DNA of 6,291 nucleotides from Acidobacteriota bacterium. Its GTDB lineage: Bacteria; Acidobacteriota; Thermoanaerobaculia; Gp7-AA8. Position 1 is the stretch's first letter. Each line of letters starts with the position of its first letter. The DNA lies in contig QHVY01000323.1 in the NCBI GenBank assembly GCA_003223695.1, positions 1 through 6,291 on the forward strand. Direction: 5' to 3'. Positions 1 through 5,806 of the stretch are shown here, in pieces. The notes under the pieces were generated by a model, which made no database searches, was not told the DNA's origin, and saw nothing but the letters and a program-made list of their open reading frames with translations. Position numbers and translations under genes: made by a program.

Positions 1-156
1 AATATTCGACATGACCGACAGTGCTGCGCCTCGAATCTGATTACGCATCTGGAAATCCCGCGAGAAAGGGGGTTGCGATGAGATGCAGTAAATGGTCTTC
101 CTCAATTCGCGGGCCTTCCGCCACGCAATCAAGTCCTCAAACTGAATAACACTCAT
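1..156 (-). CDS. Four-helix-bundle protein (23S rRNA intervening-sequence / S23 type), N-terminal part, cut by window edge
   Basis: Translating the minus strand from the ATG at 156 gives 52 open codons to the window edge. The product starts MSVIQFEDLIAWRKARELRK and continues with a region ending in QIRGAALSVMSNI. This matches the typical start of the four-helix-bundle family first found inside 23S rRNA intervening sequences: an FEDL.W.KAREL first helix, a short turn with FxRDF, then an RxQIRxAA.S.MSNI second helix, usually followed by AEG just beyond this edge. Full-length members are about 115-130 residues, so less than half is visible. Free-standing copies are common in many phyla and their cellular role is not established; the fold resembles the Avd accessory protein of diversity-generating retroelements. 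A GGAGG lies only one base before the ATG and a GAGGG lies eleven bases before it, so the ribosome-binding site is unclear. The gene begins 76 bp after the ATPase stop, in the same direction. The family call is by recognition of the sequence pattern, not by a search. Confidence 0.88.
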   Translation of the reverse strand, partial: MSVIQFEDLIAWRKARELRKTIYCISSQPPFSRDFQMRNQIRGAALSVMSNI

Positions 157-206
157 GCCTCCATTGTCCCTCGGTCCCAGATCGCTCCACTACTCGTAGA
201 GTCGTT

Positions 207-234
207 AGGCACTGGGCACTGGGCACTGGGCACT
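207..234. repeat. Four-copy 7-bp tandem repeat (GGGCACT / AGTGCCC)
   Basis: Three exact GGGCACT units (214-220, 221-227, 228-234) follow one unit with a single change (AGGCACT, 207-213). The last unit extends into the ATPase gene: its final two bases are the first two read positions of the TAG stop codon (233-235). The array sits in the short gap between the ATPase gene and the four-helix-bundle gene. There is no dyad symmetry of the kind expected for a terminator. It may be a slippage-prone simple repeat or part of a family of intergenic repeats; the sequence alone does not say which. Confidence 0.9.
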
Positions 235-919
235 AGTCGAGCACCTTCCCATCCCGAATATGAATGATCCGCTTGGCCTCGCGCGCCACGTCGTCCTCGT
301 GCGTGACCATGATGATCGAGTTGCCGCGGGAGTGCAGATCGTGGAAGAGATCGAGGATTTCGCGGCCGGTTTGCGAATCGAGATTGCCGGTGGGCTCGTC
401 CGCGAGAAGCAATGAGGGCTTGTTCACCAGCGCTCGGGCGATGGCCACGCGTTGGCGCTGACCGCCGGAGAGCTCGTTCGGCTGATGGCTCATCCGGTCG
501 CCGAGGCCGACGGCGACGAGAGCTTCCTGGGCTTGGGCGTGGCGCTCGGCGCGGGGCATTTTTGCGTACACGAGCGGAAGCTCGACATTCTGCAGCGCGG
601 TGGTTCGCGGCAGCAGGTTGAAGGTCTGAAAAACGAATCCGATTTTCTTGTTGCGGACGGCGGCGAGCTGGTCGTCTTCCATCGTCTCGACCGGGATTCC
701 GTCGAGGATGTACTTCCCCTCGGTCGGCCGGTCGAGGCAGCCGATGATGTTCATGAGCGTCGACTTTCCCGATCCTGACGGCCCCATGATCGCCACGTAC
801 TCGCCGTGTTTGACGATCAGGTCGATGCCCTGCAGAGCGTGGATCTCCTGCGGACCGAGCTGATACACGCGCGTGAGGCCGTGCATCTCGATGAGATTTG
901 AATTGTTCGAGTCGGGCAT
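233..919 (-). CDS. ABC exporter ATP-binding protein, MacB/LolD (FtsE-like) type
   Basis: The product is a 228-residue nucleotide-binding subunit of an ABC transporter, expected on the cytoplasmic face of the inner membrane. All motifs are in order: Walker A GPSGSGKST at residues 46-54, Q-loop glutamine at 98 (FVFQTFNLLP), signature LSGGQ at 150-154, Walker B LLLADEPT at 170-177 with catalytic Glu175, D-loop NLDS at 179-182, and switch histidine His207. The GCLDRPTEG segment after Walker A and the ADEPTGNLDS stretch are typical of the MacB/LolD/FtsE group, which drives mechanotransmission exporters rather than importers. The protein stops right after the ATPase domain, so it is not a MacB fusion and needs a separate FtsX-type permease. 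None follows: a four-helix-bundle gene comes next. The ATG shares one base with the stop codon of the upstream adaptor gene (TAATG), with a weak AAGG about six bases before it. It most likely energises a MacA-TolC-like export complex with its operon neighbours. The substrate cannot be inferred. Confidence 0.95.
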   Translation of the reverse strand: MPDSNNSNLIEMHGLTRVYQLGPQEIHALQGIDLIVKHGEYVAIMGPSGSGKSTLMNIIGCLDRPTEGKYILDGIPVETMEDDQLAAVRNKKIGFVFQTFNLLPRTTALQNVELPLVYAKMPRAERHAQAQEALVAVGLGDRMSHQPNELSGGQRQRVAIARALVNKPSLLLADEPTGNLDSQTGREILDLFHDLHSRGNSIIMVTHEDDVAREAKRIIHIRDGKVLD

Positions 920-2154
920 TACTCGCCTTCGCTTTTCGTCTTTGTTTCTTCTTTTGTGATCTGCACCGCGTCGCCGTCGCGTAATTTTTTCAGGATCCTA
1001 AACGGCCCGGTGATGACCTGATCGCCGCCCCTCACGCCGGAATTGATCGCCACATGTGTCGCATCGCTGATGCCTGTCGCTACCTCGGTCATCTTTGCTT
1101 TGCCGTCCTTCACTACAAAGACGTATTTTTTCTTGGGTAGGTTTTCGTCTTCGTCCTCTTCGGCGCCTTTTTTCTTCGAGAGCGACGGCGGCACACGCTC
1201 GACCACGCTCTGAATGGGCACGGCGGGCGTATTCGCCGCGGTGCTGGTGATGATCGATACTTGCGAGCTCATTCCCGGCTTCAGGCGTTCATCAGGATTA
1301 TCGATTGCCACTTTCACTTTGAAATAGCGGATGCCCGCTCCGGCACTCTGACGCGCTGCGGCGGAGCTTCCAATTGCCGCAACGTGACCGGAATAGTCCT
1401 TTACCGGAATGGCATCGACGTGAATCTTTGCGGGCATACCGAGGCGGAGGGCGACGACGTCGGTTTCGTTGACGTCGGACTCGACGAGGATCTCGGAAAG
1501 GTCGGCGATCACGGCGATCACGGACGCGGGATTGTTCATCGTACCGGTGACCACGACTTCGCCTTCGTGGGCATTGAGTTGCACGGCTTTGCCGTCGATC
1601 GGAGAAATGATCGTGGTATGCGACAGGCCCGTTTCCGCCTGCTGCAGAATCGCCTCCGATTGATGGACGCCCTCGATCGATGACTGATATGCGGCGCGCG
1701 CATTCTCCAGGTCGAGCTGCCCTTTGTCGAACAGTTCCTGAGCCTGAATCCCCTGCTGGCGCATGTTCACTGCGCGCTTGTACGCCAGCTCGGCTGTTTT
1801 TTCGGCTGCGGCGGCCCGCTGCACTTCGACGCGCCGGTTCGCTAAGTCAGCGCGGGCGCGATCGCGTTCAGCGAGGTATGCGGTCGGCTCCAGTTCGACC
1901 AGCTTCTGTCCTTTGTGGATGGTGTCGCCTTCCTTGAAGTACAGCCGCTCGATTTTCGCGACGATGTGCGCATCGATATTGACCTTGACCTTGGGGTCGA
2001 CTTCGCCGGGCGCGGTGACCACGGCCTCGATTTTTCGCGGCTTCACCGGCTCTGCGTAGACTTTTTCGGCTTTCGGGCCGCCGGCGCGCACGCTCGCAAA
2101 AACGATAATGGCCAGGATGACGATTGCGCCGGCGATGACGAGCGGGCGCTTCAT
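919..2154 (-). CDS. Periplasmic adaptor (membrane fusion) protein, MacA/HlyD family
   Basis: This 411-residue adaptor would bridge an inner-membrane ABC pump and the TolC-type channel. It has a Lys-Arg N-terminus followed by a single hydrophobic anchor (about residues 4-22). A first half-lipoyl region covers about 45-90 (IVAKIERLYFKEGDTIHKGQ), followed by an Ala/Glu/Arg/Gln-rich alpha-helical hairpin at about 91-180 that should dock to the outer-membrane factor. The second half-lipoyl region starts at SPIDGKAV (about 184) and ends near 205. A beta-barrel domain covers about 215-305, ending with LKPGMSSQV, and a membrane-proximal domain lies at about 344-400. An unusual charged insertion, rich in Lys then Asp/Glu, sits at 326-343. 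The ATG at 2154 was chosen because it overlaps the stop of the Yip1 gene (ATGA) and places the membrane anchor at the N-terminus. The longer GTG start at 2466 would add 104 residues read out of frame from the Yip1 gene. No Shine-Dalgarno is seen, so translational coupling is likely. Confidence 0.94.
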   Translation of the reverse strand: MKRPLVIAGAIVILAIIVFASVRAGGPKAEKVYAEPVKPRKIEAVVTAPGEVDPKVKVNIDAHIVAKIERLYFKEGDTIHKGQKLVELEPTAYLAERDRARADLANRRVEVQRAAAAEKTAELAYKRAVNMRQQGIQAQELFDKGQLDLENARAAYQSSIEGVHQSEAILQQAETGLSHTTIISPIDGKAVQLNAHEGEVVVTGTMNNPASVIAVIADLSEILVESDVNETDVVALRLGMPAKIHVDAIPVKDYSGHVAAIGSSAAARQSAGAGIRYFKVKVAIDNPDERLKPGMSSQVSIITSTAANTPAVPIQSVVERVPPSLSKKKGAEEDEDENLPKKKYVFVVKDGKAKMTEVATGISDATHVAINSGVRGGDQVITGPFRILKKLRDGDAVQITKEETKTKSEGE

Positions 2155-2873
2155 CCGCGGAGCGCGCGAATCGCCGGGCCGATCAGCTTCACGAGGGTCA
2201 CGATGACCCACAAGCTGATGACAATTGCCGCTGATTTCGATCTTGAGAACTTCGACACGTAGGAAAAGCCGATCACGAGCAACGCCAGGAGCCAGAAAGT
2301 GAAGACATCGAGCGACGACAACAGCGTAAAGAGCATCGGATGCTCTTTCATTGTCACGAGAAATGCGAGGTTCGAACGGACAAGTATCGCCAGATCGTTC
2401 AATGAAACCGTGCGTACCGCGATGATGGCAGTAATGATGATGCTCTTGATGATTCCGGGCATCCACGCGTACACGGTGACCGAGAATGCCTGACGGAAAT
2501 CACCTTCGCCACCGAACAGCCGGAAAACGAGCAGCAGAGCGCCGGCAACAATCAACAGAATGATTGCCGAGAGCACCGGAGAACAGTAGGCGAAGACCTT
2601 TGCAACCCCTGAGCTGATCCGCACCATGCGGTCGATCTGGTCGGGCTGGAGATTTTTGTTCTGCTCCATCGCCTCGCGCATGCCGGAGGCGAAATCGACG
2701 CGTTGCGCAAAGACGATTCCGGCGATCAGCGAAATCACCAGGATGATCACCAGGGGCACCACCCAATCCGGCTGGCGAACGATCGACGCGAACGTCTCGT
2801 TCGGAGCGATCAACACACCGATGATTCGCTGAAGGCTATTCGGCTTCGAAGCCGGGACCTCGGTGCTCGTCAT
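2151..2873 (-). CDS. Yip1-family multi-spanning membrane protein
   Basis: The product is a 240-residue integral membrane protein with about five hydrophobic segments, near residues 36-57, 95-120, 130-153, 183-207 and 214-234. The N-terminal region (LQRIIGVLIAPNETFASI) and the later FRQAFSVTVYAWMPGII segment are typical of Yip1-domain proteins in bacteria: a pre-helix with a P.ETF motif, then a loop carrying Y.W.P. Biochemical function is unknown for bacterial members. It is not an FtsX/MacB permease: there is no large periplasmic domain and the topology differs. It lies between the TolC-type and adaptor genes and overlaps each by 4 bp (ATGA at both ends), so it is very probably made with the exporter and may help its assembly or membrane organisation (inference). 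The ATG at 2873 was preferred over a TTG at 2915 because of the 4-bp overlap geometry; neither has a clear Shine-Dalgarno. Confidence 0.85.
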   Translation of the reverse strand: MTSTEVPASKPNSLQRIIGVLIAPNETFASIVRQPDWVVPLVIILVISLIAGIVFAQRVDFASGMREAMEQNKNLQPDQIDRMVRISSGVAKVFAYCSPVLSAIILLIVAGALLLVFRLFGGEGDFRQAFSVTVYAWMPGIIKSIIITAIIAVRTVSLNDLAILVRSNLAFLVTMKEHPMLFTLLSSLDVFTFWLLALLVIGFSYVSKFSRSKSAAIVISLWVIVTLVKLIGPAIRALRG

Positions 2874-4579
2874 TGTGGCTGTGGCTGCTGGATCCGACTG
2901 CCGTAGTTCAGCCAATTGTACCCTTCGAGGAAGCGGCCGAAAATGTGCGGTTCGTTGACGACCGGCTCATCGATCCGGATGTTTGCCACGTCGAGCAGAT
3001 CGCCGATCGCGCGGTGATACGCTGCGAGAGCTTTGTTATAGCCGACCAGCGCCTGAATCTCGCTGGCACGCGCTTGGGTGAGCTGTTGCTGGATTTGCAG
3101 AACCTGGAAGTTCGTCGACAGCCCGTTTTCGTAACGGCGGCGCTCGGCTTCCACGTTCTGTTCTGCCGCCTCTCGCGCAGTCCGCGACGCGGTGATCTCT
3201 TTCGCGGCGGTGTCGATTGCCCGGGCGGCTCCACGGACATCGAGGGCGATGTTCTGCCGCGTCTGTTCTTCATTCGTGCGCTGCAGCGCCACGTCGTACT
3301 CTGCTCGTTTCGCTTCGGCGCGGGCGGCGATGTTGGTGATCGGAAGGCCGACTGTGACGCCGAACGTGTACGACGGAAAATCATTTCCGAAAACCTGATT
3401 CACGGCTCTCGAGTATCCGGACGATGACACGACCATGCCTGTTGTGGGATCGATCACAGTGCCGGCGATTCCCGCCGCGCTGTAATTGAGATTGAGGTCG
3501 ACCCTCGGCAGGGCCTGATTGCGCGCGTAGATGTAGGTGATCTGACGATTCGCCGTCGTGAGGATCTGCTCATGCATCTCAGGACGATTCTGAATCGCCT
3601 GCGTGACCGCCTGCTCCTGATCGATGGTCACCGGCGTATACGCTGCAGGTGTCGTCGGAATCAGCGGCCGGTCCCAATCGCCTGGATCGAGGTGCATGAC
3701 CGCTCGCAGCCGGTCCTCTGCATCGCGAACGCTGGCCACCGCGGCGATGAGGGCCTGCTCCTCCGTGGCGATCTGCACGCGCGGCTGCAGGATGTCGAGT
3801 GGCGCCGATGCGCCGACGTCGATACGGATCTGCGTGATGCGAGCCTGATCGCGGGCCAGGAACAGCCCTTCCTTGACCACGTCGACGAATTGCCTTGCGT
3901 AGACGAGATCGAGATACACCTGCTCCGCGGTGACCGCCGTGTCCATGATCACGCCGCGGAACGCTTCGTGATTGATTCCCAGTGTATTCCGCGCAATGTA
4001 AATGCCGCGGCTGGTGACATCGACGCCGAAGTTTCGCAGTAGTGGCTGTGTCAGGCCGGCAGTCAGCGAGCTGCGATACGACGGGTTGATGAACGTGCCG
4101 CCGCCAGTCTGGTTGACGCGCGAGTTGTTGAAGCCGATCGTGTATGAGCCGCCGGTTGGGATCAGTTGTGAGATTCCGAAATCCCAGATGTTCGCCCGCG
4201 AGCCGCTGGGAGCAAACTGCGAAGTCGTGGGCGTGCGGTTGTTCTGGTGCTGGAGGTCTGCGGTCGCGAGCCAATCATAGATTCCGTACGAGCCGCGGAG
4301 GCTCTCGCCGGCTTCGAGAAATGTGTAGCGTTCGAGTGAAATGCCGATGTTGCGCTCGACGGATGTTTTCAGAGCATCGTCGAGCGACAGGCGCAGCGCA
4401 CGCGGGTTCGTCAAATCTTTGTCAGTATCCGCGGTGACCGCCGCGGTCACCGGCTCAGTTGTCGGCGCGACTTGTGGAGTCGGAGTGGGTGCCGGCGTCT
4501 GTGTGGGTCTGGTCTGCGCGGCGAGAGTCATTGCGCTCAGTGCGCAAATCACCGCGAAGAACCGTCGAACTACGGTCAT
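2870..4579 (-). CDS. TolC-family outer-membrane efflux protein
   Basis: This 569-residue outer-membrane factor would form the trimeric exit duct of a tripartite exporter. Residues 1-21 are a signal peptide (RR, a hydrophobic core, then ALSAMTLAAQ). A Pro/Thr-rich low-complexity linker follows at about 24-45. Two structurally repeated halves come next. The first starts at LSLDDALKTSVERNIGI (about 65), passes through a Gly/Asn/Ser-rich beta-barrel region (about 100-185, including LTQPLLRNFG), and continues in long helices (about 205-295). The second starts near 322 (EQAVTQAIQNRPE), with barrel strands at about 357-412 (YTFGVTVGLPI) and helices at about 418-530. The C-terminal motif RRYENGLSTNFQVLQIQQ is characteristic of the family. 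At 569 residues it is longer than the usual 420-490, owing to the linker, barrel loops and a Gln/Pro tail. The ATG at 4579 is fixed by an AGGAGGG five bases upstream and by the signal peptide; a GTG at 4666 would bury that signal. It is the first gene of the four-gene export operon. Confidence 0.95.
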   Translation of the reverse strand: MTVVRRFFAVICALSAMTLAAQTRPTQTPAPTPTPQVAPTTEPVTAAVTADTDKDLTNPRALRLSLDDALKTSVERNIGISLERYTFLEAGESLRGSYGIYDWLATADLQHQNNRTPTTSQFAPSGSRANIWDFGISQLIPTGGSYTIGFNNSRVNQTGGGTFINPSYRSSLTAGLTQPLLRNFGVDVTSRGIYIARNTLGINHEAFRGVIMDTAVTAEQVYLDLVYARQFVDVVKEGLFLARDQARITQIRIDVGASAPLDILQPRVQIATEEQALIAAVASVRDAEDRLRAVMHLDPGDWDRPLIPTTPAAYTPVTIDQEQAVTQAIQNRPEMHEQILTTANRQITYIYARNQALPRVDLNLNYSAAGIAGTVIDPTTGMVVSSSGYSRAVNQVFGNDFPSYTFGVTVGLPITNIAARAEAKRAEYDVALQRTNEEQTRQNIALDVRGAARAIDTAAKEITASRTAREAAEQNVEAERRRYENGLSTNFQVLQIQQQLTQARASEIQALVGYNKALAAYHRAIGDLLDVANIRIDEPVVNEPHIFGRFLEGYNWLNYGSRIQQPQPQ

Positions 4580-4675
4580 TAAATCCCTCCTGGACACGCA
4601 TCTATTACGAAATGATGAGCTTTGAGTTTCGGGGACACCAAATGGGCCCGTGCATTCTAACGGCACAGGACAAAA
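4580..4675 (-). promoter_or_regulatory. Leader of the TolC-type export operon, with strong ribosome-binding site
   Basis: This 96-bp gap separates the OppF-type gene stop from the TolC-type gene start. The clear element is AGGAGGG on the minus strand (plus-strand 4585-4591), five bases before the ATG at 4579. It is the best Shine-Dalgarno in the window and marks independent translation initiation. A possible -10 hexamer TAGAAT (plus-strand 4654-4659) matches the consensus at five of six positions, but no convincing -35 lies at the right distance, so a promoter is only possible. No terminator hairpin for the upstream gene was seen, so read-through from the peptide-importer genes cannot be excluded. 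Confidence 0.55.
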
Positions 4676-5701
4676 TCAGATACGCGCGGCAGCGGAGTTT
4701 GTCGAAGACGCTTCTGCGGGCACCGGCGCTCCGGCGAAGTGGCAAGCTGCGAAGTGGCGCGGCTTGTACTCGATCAGCGGCGGCACGACATCTTTGCAGA
4801 TCGGGAACTGGGCGATCGGACAACGCGTGTGAAAAACGCAGCCCGTCGGAGGATTCAGCGGCGTCGGAATGTCACCTTTGAGAAGAATGCGCGTTTTGTG
4901 AACGGTGGGATCCGGGATCGGAACCGCCGACAACAGCGCCTTCGTGTATGGGTGCAAAGGATCAGCGTACAGATCGCGGCGGTCCGCCACCTCCATGATT
5001 TTGCCGAGGTACATGACGGCCACGCGCGTGGAAATGTGTTCGACGACCGATAAATCATGTGCGATAAATAGATACGTTAATTGCAGCTCTTCCTGGAGAT
5101 CCTGCAGCAGGTTGACCACCTGCGCCTGCACAGAGACATCGAGCGCAGAGACCGGCTCATCGAGCACGAGAAACTTCGGATTCGTGGCCAGCGCGCGCGC
5201 CACGCCGATGCGCTGACGCTGCCCGCCGGAAAATTCGTGCGGATACCGCTTGCGATATTCGGGACTGAGGCCGACCTTCTCGAGCAATTCGGCGACGCGG
5301 TCCGCACGCTCGCTGTTGTTCATCCCGCCGTGAATGATCAGCGGCTCTGAAACGATCGTCCCCACTGTCATTCTCGGATTCAGCGAGGCATACCCGGATC
5401 CGAGTTGCAGCACGTCGACGCCGCCGAATGCGATGGAGCCCGATGTCGGCTCGATCAATCGAAGAATGCAACGGCCGACGGTCGTTTTACCCGATCCCGA
5501 TTCGCCCACCAGTCCGAGCGTCTCGCCGCGCGAGACCGCGAACGTGACACCGTCGACAGCTTTTACTTGAGCGACGACGCGCGCAAGCACGCCGCGCTTC
5601 ACCGGAAAATATTTTCGGAGATCGCGGACGACCAACAGCGACTCGCCAGTGCCAGCGGGAACGACTGGTGTAACTTGGGGGGCCAATTGCTCAACGGCCA
5701 T
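4676..5701 (-). CDS. Peptide ABC importer ATP-binding protein, OppF/DppF type, with apparent Q-loop deletion
   Basis: This 341-residue ATPase belongs to the oligo/dipeptide importer family. It would act on the cytoplasmic side of an OppBC/DppBC permease together with an OppD-type partner. Motifs: Walker A GESGSGKTT at 66-74, the Opp-specific YASLNPRMTVG at 104-114, signature FSGGQRQR at 157-164, Walker B FLVLDEP at 177-183 with Glu182, D-loop SALD at 185-188, and switch His215. The C-terminal oligopeptide-importer domain carries LNPPTGC.F..RCP. Cysteines 288, 294, 302 and 320 match the four-Cys pattern that holds an iron-sulfur cluster in some Opp/Dpp ATPases. Oddity: between VDVLQ (95-99) and YASLNP (104-109) there are only four residues, LGSG. 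E. coli DppF, from memory, has about 16 more here, ending in VFQNP, which supplies the Q-loop glutamine. The reading frame stays open, so this is a net in-frame loss. The start ATG has AGGGG six bases upstream. Whether the substrate is oligopeptide, dipeptide or another solute cannot be told. Confidence 0.93.
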   Translation of the reverse strand: MAVEQLAPQVTPVVPAGTGESLLVVRDLRKYFPVKRGVLARVVAQVKAVDGVTFAVSRGETLGLVGESGSGKTTVGRCILRLIEPTSGSIAFGGVDVLQLGSGYASLNPRMTVGTIVSEPLIIHGGMNNSERADRVAELLEKVGLSPEYRKRYPHEFSGGQRQRIGVARALATNPKFLVLDEPVSALDVSVQAQVVNLLQDLQEELQLTYLFIAHDLSVVEHISTRVAVMYLGKIMEVADRRDLYADPLHPYTKALLSAVPIPDPTVHKTRILLKGDIPTPLNPPTGCVFHTRCPIAQFPICKDVVPPLIEYKPRHFAACHFAGAPVPAEASSTNSAAARI

Positions 5702-5720
5702 CGTCCGCCCCTGAAATTAA

Positions 5721-5801
5721 AAATTTCAAATTTCGAATGAAAAATGAAAAATGACTTGCGTGCGTCACGCTTTTCAATTTTTCATTTGAAATTTGAAATT
5801 T
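5721..5801. repeat. AT-rich fold-back (inverted repeat) element between the two peptide-importer ATPase genes
   Basis: Two 25-bp arms, 5721-5745 and 5777-5801, are reverse complements at 24 of 25 positions; the one mismatch is G5735. The arms are built from AAATTTC/GAAATTT units. Inside, GAAAA (5746-5750) can pair with TTTTC (5771-5775). At the tip GCGTG (5758-5762) pairs with CACGC (5766-5770) around a three-base loop, so almost the whole 81 bp can form one long hairpin. The element is much richer in A+T than the flanking genes. In the transcript it would end about eight bases before the AGGGG ribosome-binding site of the OppF-type gene. It could be a mobile or dispersed intergenic repeat, or an mRNA structure that sets the ratio of the two ATPases. 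It is not a classic terminator: the stem is AT-rich and the U-run is weak. Confidence 0.85.
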
Positions 5802-5806
5802 GAAAT

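Noticed and set aside
207..234. Possible CRISPR array or terminator in the tandem repeat
   Set aside because: Units are only 7 bp, contiguous without spacers, and have no dyad symmetry or U-tract.
2155..2466. 5' extension of the adaptor gene to a GTG at 2466 (104 extra residues)
   Set aside because: The extension lies wholly inside the Yip1 gene in another frame, has low-complexity His/Arg-rich content, and would bury the membrane anchor. The ATG at 2154 overlaps the Yip1 stop as ATGA.
2874..2915. TTG start at 2915 for the Yip1-family gene
   Set aside because: It gives a 46-bp overlap with the TolC-type gene and a rarer start codon. The ATG at 2873 gives the same 4-bp ATGA overlap as the next junction.
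2873..4042. Long plus-strand open frames opposite the TolC-type gene (2873-3427, 3572-4042)
   Set aside because: They are antisense shadows of a GC-rich gene with clear TolC-family protein on the other strand. Their translations are Arg/Asp/Val-rich with no recognisable domain.
4580..4666. 5' extension of the TolC-type gene to a GTG at 4666
   Set aside because: It would put 29 residues before the signal peptide and run across the AGGAGGG ribosome-binding site that correctly precedes the ATG at 4579.
5721..5801. Rho-independent terminator between the two peptide-importer ATPase genes
   Set aside because: The main stem is almost all A-T, the loop region is long, and no proper GC-rich stem followed directly by a U-run is seen. 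A terminator here would also split an expected operon.
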